Of a stretch of 64,000 bases of DNA, positions 35,517-42,592 are shown piece after piece. The translations under genes were made by a program, and so were the position numbers. The notes under the pieces were generated by a model that had not been told where the DNA came from, ran no database searches, and saw nothing but the letters and a program-made list of their open reading frames with translations. How positions within the stretch are numbered: the stretch's first letter is position 1; the number at the start of each line of letters is the position of its first letter. Origin of the DNA: JAAYUK01 sp964392915 (GTDB lineage Bacteria > Nitrospirota > Thermodesulfovibrionia > Thermodesulfovibrionales > Dissulfurispiraceae); NCBI GenBank assembly GCA_964392915.1, contig CAYMRS010000003.1, forward strand, positions 27,463-91,462, in the 5' to 3' direction.

Positions 35517-35690
35517 TTCTCAAGTCTAACCCTCAGCCTGAGCCGCGAGCCGTTCGTGGTGAGCCGTGAGCATGTTGAACGGTCGAACCCGCCCTTCGAC
35601 AAGCTCAGGGACAACGGCAGGCTTTCCGATAGCCGTGAGCCGTGAGCTTATCGAACGTCCGTCAATTCTAAAGTCTGACCCTGTTGTTGG
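35517..35690. repeat. dispersed repeats, family C (TTCGTGGTGAGC/TTCGACAAGCTCAGG)
   Basis: CCGTTCGTGGTGAGCCGTGA and CCCTTCGACAAGCTCAGGGA are inverted relatives, and GCCGTGAGC occurs three times. The block is flanked by CAATTCTCAAGTCTAACCCT and CAATTCTAAAGTCTGACCCT, which look like unit ends. A second, smaller copy is at 37425-37510. Confidence 0.6.
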
Positions 35691-35694
35691 GGCA

Positions 35695-35732
35695 TAAAAA
35701 AAAGCGGGCGGGTCCGAAGACCCGCCCGCTTT
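35695..35732 (-). terminator. strong rho-independent terminator of the porin gene
   Basis: On the minus strand a perfect 14-base stem (AAAGCGGGCGGGTC / GACCCGCCCGCTTT, 35701-35714 with 35719-35732) and a 4-base loop precede a run of U, 26 bases after the porin stop. Confidence 0.9.
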
Positions 35733-35758
35733 GGTTGCTGATGTTCAGCTAAGCGAAA

Positions 35759-37093
35759 TTAGAAGCTGAGCTGTACGCCGTGACGGATTGCATATGCATC
35801 GTCAGACTTGGCAGTCGAAACACCATACTGCCAGAAGTTGCCTGCAAACAGGTAGCCTGCCTCGACGAAGTAGGTGAGGCCTCTGTCGAGTTTGTACTTG
35901 ATGTTGGCGTCAACTTCAACGCCGATGTTCTTGGACACAGGTGAAGGAACCTTTGCCGCGCGGAGCATCCAGACGCTCAGGTCAGCATACAGCTCCTTAG
36001 TCAGGTCTGCGGATCCCTTCAGGGTGAGGTACCAGGTGTTCTGGAGGCCGCCGTTGACGTTGCCTGCTGCGTTCGGGGTCCAGCGCTCATACACCCAGGT
36101 GTAGTGGGTGGCAACGTCCTGAGATGTGGCAAAGGTGCTGAACTTGCCATCGGTAAGTCCGTTGTCATCGCCGCTGCCGTAGCCGAAGCCAACACCGATT
36201 TTAACCGGATTGAAGGTGTAGTCGGCGTCGAGCTTTACCGCGTATCCTCTGAACTTTATGTCCGAGGCGCCGATGTCATCAATTTTGCCAGCCTGGATGG
36301 CGACATCTGCCGCGAGGCCGAGGCCCGAAATGTTCGTCTTGGCGTTTACGCCGAAGTTCCAGAGATGAAGGTCATTGCCTGCCCCCGGAAAAGAGTTCTG
36401 CCCATCGACATAGGTTACGTCAAAGCCGATTGTGCTGTTCTTGTCGATTGCGTACGAGCCGATTACGCCGTAAACGTCCGTGTCGTCATTCTTCCAAGCA
36501 GAGCCTTCACCCAGCTTCAGGGTGTGGAAGATGAGGGAGAGGCCCTTCACCGGCTCTACGCCGACGAGGATTGCGTCGTCGCCGAGATAGGTGTGCGAAT
36601 AGAAGAGGCCGTTGGAAACGCGGACCGGCATGTGTCCTGCCTTGATGAACGCCGGAACGCCGAGCAGACCGCTGCCCTTGTGCTGAATCCATGCCTCAAG
36701 AATCTGGATAGGGGCCTTGTAGTCGCCAGCCGTCAAGGTGCCCTTGGCGGTGCCGGCAACCGAACCCCAGGTGTAGCCGTCGCTGTTTGTCGTGCCGGAC
36801 TCCAGGATGATGCGGCCCATCGTGTTCGGGGTGACCTGGGCAGTTACGCCGAGGCGCACTCTGGTGTCATAGATGGCATTGTCGCCGTCCGTCTTGGTGT
36901 CGCTGTTGAAATCAAGAGTGTTGCTGAGGATGCGGCCGCGGACGCGGATGTCGCCGTCAATGGTTACCTGCGTCTTGCCCTTTGCGACTGCTGCGGTGGT
37001 GTCTGCCGGGATGTCTGCCGGTACTGCAAAAGCCATGGCAGCGCAACCGAGAACAAGCATGATGCTGAGAAGAATAGATGTATACTTTTTCAC
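35759..37093 (-). CDS. outer-membrane porin
   Basis: A 444-residue protein: signal peptide to about residue 23 (AMAFA), then alternating beta-strand sequence beginning VTIDGDIRVRGR and ending GVQLSF with the terminal Phe used for BAM assembly. The best match is a general porin or alginate-export-like barrel; substrate unknown. The start is a GTG with GGAGGGTTAGGAA before it. Strong promoter and strong terminator suggest abundant expression. Confidence 0.85.
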   Translation of the reverse strand: MKKYTSILLSIMLVLGCAAMAFAVPADIPADTTAAVAKGKTQVTIDGDIRVRGRILSNTLDFNSDTKTDGDNAIYDTRVRLGVTAQVTPNTMGRIILESGTTNSDGYTWGSVAGTAKGTLTAGDYKAPIQILEAWIQHKGSGLLGVPAFIKAGHMPVRVSNGLFYSHTYLGDDAILVGVEPVKGLSLIFHTLKLGEGSAWKNDDTDVYGVIGSYAIDKNSTIGFDVTYVDGQNSFPGAGNDLHLWNFGVNAKTNISGLGLAADVAIQAGKIDDIGASDIKFRGYAVKLDADYTFNPVKIGVGFGYGSGDDNGLTDGKFSTFATSQDVATHYTWVYERWTPNAAGNVNGGLQNTWYLTLKGSADLTKELYADLSVWMLRAAKVPSPVSKNIGVEVDANIKYKLDRGLTYFVEAGYLFAGNFWQYGVSTAKSDDAYAIRHGVQLSF

Positions 37094-37232
37094 TTCCTAA
37101 CCCTCCGGTTAGTTCAGTATGATCCGCCGAGGGCGGATTGTAAAGCCGGTGTGCCAGTCTGCCGCTCACAAGGTGAGTACAGACCACAATCAAAAATAGT
37201 GCTTCCTCCTTTCTTTATTATAAATCGTGGAT
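37094..37232 (-). promoter_or_regulatory. 139-base porin leader with a second Shine-Dalgarno and hairpins
   Basis: The leader contains AAAGGAGG near 37204-37211 without an ATG nearby (a TTG follows 11 bases later), and hairpins GCTCACAAGGTGAG and ATCCGCC-GAG-GGCGGAT. The gene's own Shine-Dalgarno lies just before the GTG. A structured leader or regulatory ORF is possible. Confidence 0.35.
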
Positions 37233-37262
37233 AGTGTAGCCATCCGCGGTTCGCCCTGTCAA
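37233..37262 (-). promoter_or_regulatory. sigma-70 promoter of the porin gene
   Basis: TTGACA (37257-37262), an 18-base spacer and TACACT (37233-37238) on the minus strand. Confidence 0.75.
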
Positions 37263-37537
37263 GAGAAAAAATACCGGTCAGGCGGTTCTTCTTAAGCAAT
37301 ATATGTACCAAAGCGATATATCAATAAGTTACCCGCGGCGGCATGTCGGATTGTGTTTCCAGAATGCCGCAGGTGTGGCGGGGGGGACACAGTAAGGAAG
37401 AAGGAAGAAAATGGCGGGACTCCGTTCGTGGTGAGCTTGTCGAACGGTCGAACGGTCGAAGGGGAAAGAAGCAAAGGCAGTAGGCAGGGTCATCTCAATT
37501 CCAAAGCCTGACCCGCTCGGAACACTGAATGCCGCCT
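37263..37537. repeat. intergenic region with a family C repeat copy
   Basis: 275 bases without a gene. CCGTTCGTGGTGAGCTTGTC and GAACGGTCGAACGGTCGAAG at about 37430-37462 repeat the family C unit, followed by TCAATTCCAAAGCCTGACCC, the same edge as at 35665. The rest is purine-rich. Confidence 0.5.
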
Positions 37538-37747
37538 CTAAACTGCCACATATTCGGCAAATGACCTGTTTTCCGGAACCGGCTGATTATCCTCCAGAAG
37601 CCCCTCGACGTGAAGCCTGACGGCGTCGTGCATGTTCTGCTCAACATCTTCACGGGTCAGTCCGGTAGCAATGCAGCCCGGCAGATCAGGAGAATAGGCA
37701 GAATAATTGCCGGCGGCTTTTTCAATCACAATCAAGAAACGACGCAT
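37538..37747 (-). CDS. hicB: HicB family antitoxin
   Basis: A 69-residue partial-RNase-H-fold antitoxin: FLIVIEKAAGNYSAYSPDLP and GCIATGLTREDVEQNMHDAV are the HicB core. It lacks a C-terminal DNA-binding extension, so autoregulation might depend on the complex. It overlaps the hicA stop by one base, the usual toxin-first order. Confidence 0.9.
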   Translation of the reverse strand: MRRFLIVIEKAAGNYSAYSPDLPGCIATGLTREDVEQNMHDAVRLHVEGLLEDNQPVPENRSFAEYVAV

Positions 37748-37941
37748 TATTTATCCTCCCTGAGTCCGGACTGCTTCAAAATACTGTTCAGCGTGCCGTG
37801 CGCCACGTCGTCGCCCGGGTGCCCGGCAATCGTTACCCGACCGGGCTTTACCGCATGTTTGTACTGCCGGTGACTGCCCCTGACAACTATCAGGAACCAG
37901 CCGTCTTCCTCTATCTGTTTTATAATATCACGAATCTTCAT
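37747..37941 (-). CDS. hicA: HicA family toxin (mRNA interferase)
   Basis: A 64-residue dsRBD-like toxin. The catalytic His lies in GSHRQYKH, preceded by EEDGWFLIVVR and followed by GRVTIAGHPGDDVAHGTLNSI. The toxin cuts mRNA when HicB is lost. GAGG lies ten bases before the ATG. Confidence 0.92.
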   Translation of the reverse strand: MKIRDIIKQIEEDGWFLIVVRGSHRQYKHAVKPGRVTIAGHPGDDVAHGTLNSILKQSGLREDK

Positions 37942-37978
37942 GTTTTCCGAACCTCAAGCTTTTCTGCCTTTTTCCTCA

Positions 37979-39283
37979 CTATCCTCTCCCGACCGAACTA
38001 TACGTAAACCCGAGCGCCCGCATCTTCGCGGGCTCATATATGTTGCGGAAGTCGAAAAAGACCGGCGCGGCGAGCGCTGACTTGACGCGCTTGAGGTCGA
38101 GGTTGCGGAACTGGTTCCACTCAGTCATGATGACCACGGCATCAGCCCCGCCGCATGCGGAATAGGCATCCTCGCAATATACGGCATCCGGCAGAACAGC
38201 CTTGGCGTTCTCCATCGCCACAGGGTCGTACGCCCTCACCGCCGCGCCCGCCGCGCGGAGGGCGGCTATGATGTCGAGCGCCGGCGCTTCGCGGATGTCG
38301 TCGGTGTTCGGCTTGAACGAGAGGCCGAGCATGGCGATGGTCTTGCCTCTCAAGTCGGCCCCCATCACCGAGAAAACCTTCTCAGCCATCAGCGCCCGCT
38401 GCCGCTCGTTCGCCCTGACCGCCGCCTCGACGATGCCGAGCTGAACGCCCCGCTCGGCGCCTATCTGCAAAAGCGCACGGGTGTCTTTCGGAAAACAGGA
38501 GCCGCCGAACCCCGCTCCGGCATGCAGGAACTTTCCGCCGATGCGGCCGTCAAGCCCCATGCCTTTGGCGACGACCTTGACGTCGGCTCCGACCTGTTCG
38601 CAGAGGCGCGCCATTTCGTTGATGAACGAGATTTTCACCGCGAGAAACGAGTTGGAGGCGTACTTGATAAGTTCAGCCGCCTCGATGTTGGTGATCACAA
38701 AGGGCGTTTCGATTAAATAGAGCGGGCGGTACAGGTCTTTCAGTATCGCGATGGCCTGCTGGCTCTCCGCGCCGATGACCACCCGGTTGGGCCGCATGAA
38801 GTCCTCTATGGCCGCGCCTTCGCGCAGAAACTCGGGGTTGGCAACGATATCGAAATCGACCGCCTCGGTCAGATGCTCGGCAATGATCGCCCGCACCCGC
38901 CCGCCGGTGCCGACCGGCACGGTGCTCTTGGTGACGATTACCTTGTAGCTGGTGAGGTGGCGGGCGATTTCACGGGCGACGCCGTCGATATAGCTCAAAT
39001 CGGCGGAGCCGTCTCCGCGAGGCGGCGTACCGACCGCGATAAAGATGACGAGGGCGTCCGCTACTGCGGAGGCGAGGTCGGTCGTGAAGGAAAGCCGCCC
39101 CTGCTTCACATTGCGCTGGACCAGTTCCTCAAGCCCCGGCTCGTAGAAGGGGATTGCTCCTTTTCCGAGGGCGTCAATCTTCGCCGAGTCCTTGTCAACA
39201 CAGGTGACGTAGACGCCGAATTCCGAAAAACAGGCGCCGGTGACCAGCCCGACATAGCCTGTGCCGATGATTGCGATATGCAT
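37979..39283 (-). CDS. UDP-glucose 6-dehydrogenase
   Basis: A 434-residue enzyme that makes UDP-glucuronate for surface polysaccharides. N-terminal Rossmann GTGYVGLVTGACF, catalytic cysteine in GFGGSCFPKDT, and a C-terminal NAD/UDP-sugar domain (GLSFKPNTDDIREAPA). GGGAGG precedes the ATG. No polysaccharide cluster adjoins it. Confidence 0.95.
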   Translation of the reverse strand: MHIAIIGTGYVGLVTGACFSEFGVYVTCVDKDSAKIDALGKGAIPFYEPGLEELVQRNVKQGRLSFTTDLASAVADALVIFIAVGTPPRGDGSADLSYIDGVAREIARHLTSYKVIVTKSTVPVGTGGRVRAIIAEHLTEAVDFDIVANPEFLREGAAIEDFMRPNRVVIGAESQQAIAILKDLYRPLYLIETPFVITNIEAAELIKYASNSFLAVKISFINEMARLCEQVGADVKVVAKGMGLDGRIGGKFLHAGAGFGGSCFPKDTRALLQIGAERGVQLGIVEAAVRANERQRALMAEKVFSVMGADLRGKTIAMLGLSFKPNTDDIREAPALDIIAALRAAGAAVRAYDPVAMENAKAVLPDAVYCEDAYSACGGADAVVIMTEWNQFRNLDLKRVKSALAAPVFFDFRNIYEPAKMRALGFTYSSVGRG

Positions 39284-39297
39284 GAAACCTCCCGGGA

Positions 39298-39440
39298 GGA
39301 TTCAGAATTCAGTACTCAGGAGAACGGCAGGCGCACAGGCAGTGTTTGGCATGAGAGGCTTGCGCTCGTAAGGATACAAGAGGTTTCCTCCACCATGCTA
39401 TTCTGACTCCTGCCTCCTGAATTCTGAATTCTTGTTCCCC
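39298..39440. repeat. family A inverted-repeat element (most complete copy)
   Basis: Arms GGATTCAGAATTCAGTACTC and CTCCTGAATTCTGAATTC enclose about 100 bases. Inner CAGGAGAACGGCAGG and CTGACTCCTGCCTCC partly pair. It has no ORF, so it resembles a MITE-like or REP-type element. Confidence 0.65.
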
Positions 39441-39501
39441 GATACTATACCAGACCCGGCCTGCCCCGAGAAATTCTCTTTATAATGGCATTAGTTGCCT
39501 G

Positions 39502-39507
39502 TATAAT
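39502..39507 (+). promoter_or_regulatory. -10 element before the TPR gene
   Basis: TATAAT, ten bases before ATG 39518, with TTTATAATGG just upstream. A short or absent leader is likely. Confidence 0.4.
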
Positions 39508-39517
39508 ACCGGCAACC

Positions 39518-40087
39518 ATGTCGCACACCGAAAAAAAACTGAAATATGACCTTGCGATAGCAAAATACAGCAAGCTGATCCGCGAGCAGCCGAACGACTA
39601 CCGCTCGTACAACAACCGGGGGATCGCCTACCAGAAAACAGGTCAATACGATCTCGCCATCAGGAATTATTCGAAGGCGCTCGAAATACGCCCCGATTTC
39701 TTTCTTGCCTACATCAACCGGGGCAATGCGTACCAGGAAACCGGCGACTTTGAAGCGGCGCTCCGCGATTACGACAAGGCGATAGAGGTGAACCCCGGCA
39801 ATGATATGGCGTACAACAACCGCGGGTTTCATTTCATCCTGATGGGACGGCTCGCCGACGCGGAGCGGGACATAAAAAAGTCACTGGAACTCAATCCGGT
39901 CAACGTTTACGCCCACAACAGCATGTGCGAACTTTACGCCGCGCTCAACCGGCCGGATGAGGCCTGCCGGTGGCTGAAAGAGGCGCTGAAAAAGGGCTAC
40001 ACCAACTGGCACTATATCAAAACATCGAAGACCTACGACAACATCCGCAGCTTCCCGCTCTTTCAGAAGTTAATCGAAGGAAAATAA
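39518..40087 (+). CDS. tetratricopeptide repeat protein
   Basis: A 189-residue soluble protein with about four TPRs (SYNNRGIAYQKTGQYDLAIR; YINRGNAYQETGDFEAALRD; YNNRGFHFILMGRLADAERD; HNSMCELYAALNRPDEACRW). No signal peptide if started at MSHTEKKLKYD; an earlier ATG at 39485 overlaps the promoter. A scaffold role is general for the fold; partner unknown. Confidence 0.8.
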   Translation: MSHTEKKLKYDLAIAKYSKLIREQPNDYRSYNNRGIAYQKTGQYDLAIRNYSKALEIRPDFFLAYINRGNAYQETGDFEAALRDYDKAIEVNPGNDMAYNNRGFHFILMGRLADAERDIKKSLELNPVNVYAHNSMCELYAALNRPDEACRWLKEALKKGYTNWHYIKTSKTYDNIRSFPLFQKLIEGK

Positions 40088-40159
40088 ACAACCGCCAAAA
40101 AGCGCTTTTGAATTTCAGGGCTTCCGGCCTTCTGCGCCTTCATACTTCCGCTTGTCTTT

Positions 40160-40176
40160 CCGCCCCGCCGGGGCGG
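40160..40176. other. GC-rich hairpin between convergent genes
   Basis: CCGCCCC-GCC-GGGGCGG, a 7-base stem, lies between the TPR gene and the convergent unknown gene. No U tract follows on either strand. Confidence 0.4.
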
Positions 40177-40189
40177 CTCAGCAGATTCG

Positions 40190-40705
40190 TCAGAGACTGC
40201 TTGCCACTATGGTTTTACCGTCGTCGCCGACAAGATGGCAAACTGTTCTGATGTCGCGGGCGGCAAAGCGCATATCGAGCTTTTTCTTGACCGATAGGCA
40301 AATCTTTCTGAGCACATCAAAGCGCTTCGCGTAGTAGAGCCAGGGAAAGAGATCGGCAGCAGGCGCTTCCCTGAACGGCTGCATCTCTTCAGGCTTTACG
40401 CCCGCGTTTTTCAGGACAAGAAAAATATCGGGCCGGCGCAAAGAGGCTTTTCCGGCCACAAGATGAAGCAATGAGTCCCAACCAACCACAAGATGCAGGC
40501 GGAACTCGCGGCATCCGGGGTCGTCGGCGCATGACTGAATAAGGGACGAAATTTCGTGAAATGACGAAGGTTCCTCAGGCACGGTCAGATACGCGCCCTC
40601 GGCAAGGCGATACAGACCACGATGGGCATCGGTCGCCGCCGCGCCAACGCAGATCGCCACTTCCCGATGGGTCTTGATGATCTCGGCAAGGGATGGGTAA
40701 GGCAT
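40190..40705 (-). CDS. conserved-looking protein of unknown function
   Basis: A 171-residue soluble protein beginning MPYPSLAEIIKTHREVAICV, with short stretches LRRPDIFLVLKNAGVKPEEM and PWLYYAKRFDVLRKICLSVK. No transmembrane segment. I do not recognise a family. A TACAAT element ends seven bases before the ATG and no Shine-Dalgarno is present. Confidence 0.6.
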   Translation of the reverse strand: MPYPSLAEIIKTHREVAICVGAAATDAHRGLYRLAEGAYLTVPEEPSSFHEISSLIQSCADDPGCREFRLHLVVGWDSLLHLVAGKASLRRPDIFLVLKNAGVKPEEMQPFREAPAADLFPWLYYAKRFDVLRKICLSVKKKLDMRFAARDIRTVCHLVGDDGKTIVASSL

Positions 40706-40712
40706 GACGGTT

Positions 40713-40718
40713 ATTGTA
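40713..40718 (-). promoter_or_regulatory. -10 element, probable leaderless promoter
   Basis: TACAAT followed by AACCGTC and the ATG at 40705. Confidence 0.4.
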
Positions 40719-40780
40719 GCCCGGAAGCCTTCCTCTCTTCCAGCTTTCCTTCTTTCTTCCTCGCTTCCGCTCTTCCGTTC

Positions 40781-42058
40781 TTATTTCTTCCGCAGGATCG
40801 CCATTGATTCAATATGGGAGGTGTGCGGGAAAAAATCGATCAGACGGACGGAGACCAAATCATACGATTGGCAGATCTTCCGAAGGTCGCGCGCCAGCGT
40901 GGATGGGTTGCAGGAGACGTAGACGATGCTTTCCGGCGCGATGTTGAGCACCGTGTCAACCACCCGGCCGGAGATGCCGGGACGCGGCGGGTCGAGCAGC
41001 GCCGCATGGAAATGCCCTTCCGGTTCATACTGCTCTGCCTGCGTTTCGACAAAACGGACATTGGCGATTCGGTTGCGCTCGCAGTTCGCGCGTCCGTCGA
41101 TTACTGCCTGCGGATGTTCTTCGACCGCCACGACTTCACCGACCCGCGCGGCAAGCGGCAGTGCAAAGTTTCCCGCGCCGGCATACAGATCAAGCACGCG
41201 CGACACGCCGTGTCGAGACAGTGCTTCGCAGGCGGCTTCAACAACCCGCCCGTTCAATCGCCAGTGCCCCTGGAAAAAAGAGCCCGGCGACACGCGGTAG
41301 ATGAGATCTCCGAGCGAAAAATCGACAGACTGCTCCCCGGCTGAGGCGGCGACATCGCTGCCGCTGAGCGCAATGCACCCGGCGAGGCCACTTTCGCGCA
41401 GAAGGGTTTCGACCAGTGCGGCACCCGGGACAACGTCGGGCGGTGCGGTGAACAGAGCGGCTGTCTTTGCGTTGTTGCTGATGAGGCGCAGTCCGGTGAT
41501 GCGCGCGAAATAGCCGCAGAATTCGGGCAACGCGGACAAAGTTCTCAATGCGGCATATGCTGAACTGATGCCGTCGCATACGACAGGGCAGCGTTGGACA
41601 TCAACGACGCTGCTGGAGGATTTCCGGTAGAATCCAATGCGCCGGCCGTCTGCTTTGAACTGGGCGCGGTGGCGGTACGACCAGGGGGATTCGTCCGCAA
41701 TTGGAGGGGTCAGTGTGCAGGAGATTTTGCCAATCCGCCGGAGCGCGTCAAGCAGAACCTCTTCTTTCAGGGAGATCTGACGCTCATAGCGGACATGCTG
41801 GAACTGGCAGCCGCCACACTGCCCGAAAACCGGGCAGAGCGGCTCCACGCGGTCCGGTGACGGCTCAAGCACCGCGACGGCCGCGGCTTTCAGGTAATCT
41901 TTTTTCTCTTCCGTAACGCGGGCGGTGACAAGCTCGCCGGGCAGCGAGCCTTCAACAAACACAATCCTGTTGTCATGCCGGGCAATGACGGCGCCGCCGT
42001 AAACCGGACGCTCAGCCCGAAGCGTTATGGTTCGATTTGTGCAACTTTTTTTTCTGAT
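40781..42058 (-). CDS. RlmD/TrmA-type 23S rRNA (uracil-C5) methyltransferase
   Basis: A SAM-dependent RNA methyltransferase with an Fe-S site (CPVFGQCGGCQFQHV), motif I LDLYAGAGNFALPLA, DPPRPG and the catalytic YVSCNPSTLARDL. A GTG at 41962 gives 393 residues but cuts off the TRAM domain. The same frame runs 32 codons further (TLRAERPVYGGAVIA, a typical TRAM start) to an ATC at 42058, preceded by GGAG and six bases. No ATG, GTG or TTG occurs in that stretch, and a TAA lies just above it. Either ATC starts the protein or an A8 run hides a frameshift. Confidence 0.8.
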   Translation of the reverse strand: MRKKSCTNRTITLRAERPVYGGAVIARHDNRIVFVEGSLPGELVTARVTEEKKDYLKAAAVAVLEPSPDRVEPLCPVFGQCGGCQFQHVRYERQISLKEEVLLDALRRIGKISCTLTPPIADESPWSYRHRAQFKADGRRIGFYRKSSSSVVDVQRCPVVCDGISSAYAALRTLSALPEFCGYFARITGLRLISNNAKTAALFTAPPDVVPGAALVETLLRESGLAGCIALSGSDVAASAGEQSVDFSLGDLIYRVSPGSFFQGHWRLNGRVVEAACEALSRHGVSRVLDLYAGAGNFALPLAARVGEVVAVEEHPQAVIDGRANCERNRIANVRFVETQAEQYEPEGHFHAALLDPPRPGISGRVVDTVLNIAPESIVYVSCNPSTLARDLRKICQSYDLVSVRLIDFFPHTSHIESMAILRKK

Positions 42059-42074
42059 CGTTTACTCCGAAGGT

Positions 42075-42232
42075 ATAGCGGGGTCAGAATTCAGCACTCA
42101 GAGATCAGAAGTCAGAAGAAAGGCAGAGACCGCGGTTGCCTTGCCGGCATTGCCGGATGTCTTGGCTTGCAAGCAGAATACCGCTTTGCCTTTACTGCTC
42201 TTCTGAGCATTGAATTCTGAATTCCGGCTTCT
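42075..42232. repeat. family A inverted-repeat element with GGGGTCAG edge
   Basis: GGGGTCAGAATTCAGCACTC opens it and GCATTGAATTCTGAATTCCG closes it, with AGATCAGAAGTCAGAAG and CTCTTCTGAGC as inner partners. The core differs from the 39.3-kb copy. Confidence 0.55.
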
Positions 42233-42237
42233 GCCGC

Positions 42238-42591
42238 TTACCCTTTCTTCTCAAGAACCTGCTTGATGGTCGCCTTCAATGTCGTCAGGTCGGAAGACTT
42301 GACAACGTATGAGTCCGAAACCCAGACCGAAAAATCGTCCCGGTAGTCATATGCGGTCAGCATGATGATGGGAATTTCGGGCATTTTCTGTTTGATCTGC
42401 CGGAGCACCTGAATGCCGTCCATCTCGGGCATCATGATGTCGAGGGTGATGATGTCGGGCTTCTCCTGTTCGTAAATCTCGAGCGCTTCCCGCCCCGAGT
42501 TCGCGGTCACGACCGTGTACCCCTCGTCCTCAAGCTCCGCCTTGTAGAGCTTCAGAATGTTCTTCTCGTCATCAACAACCAGTATCTTCAC
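42238..42591 (-). CDS. single-domain response regulator (CheY-like)
   Basis: A 117-residue receiver: VDDEKN acidic pair, phospho-acceptor in IITLDIMMPEMDG, the conserved Thr in MLTAYD and Lys in VVKSSDLTT. No output domain. It directly follows the hybrid-type kinase gene and is probably its partner. Confidence 0.92.
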   Translation of the reverse strand: MKILVVDDEKNILKLYKAELEDEGYTVVTANSGREALEIYEQEKPDIITLDIMMPEMDGIQVLRQIKQKMPEIPIIMLTAYDYRDDFSVWVSDSYVVKSSDLTTLKATIKQVLEKKG

Positions 42592-42592
42592 A

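Noticed and set aside
35517..35690. Repeat block as a CRISPR array
   Set aside because: Units are unequal, inverted and without regular spacers.
39340..39362. Sigma-54 promoter-like TGGCAT...TTGCG
   Set aside because: The spacing between the GG and GC elements is two bases too long, and no gene follows in the right direction.
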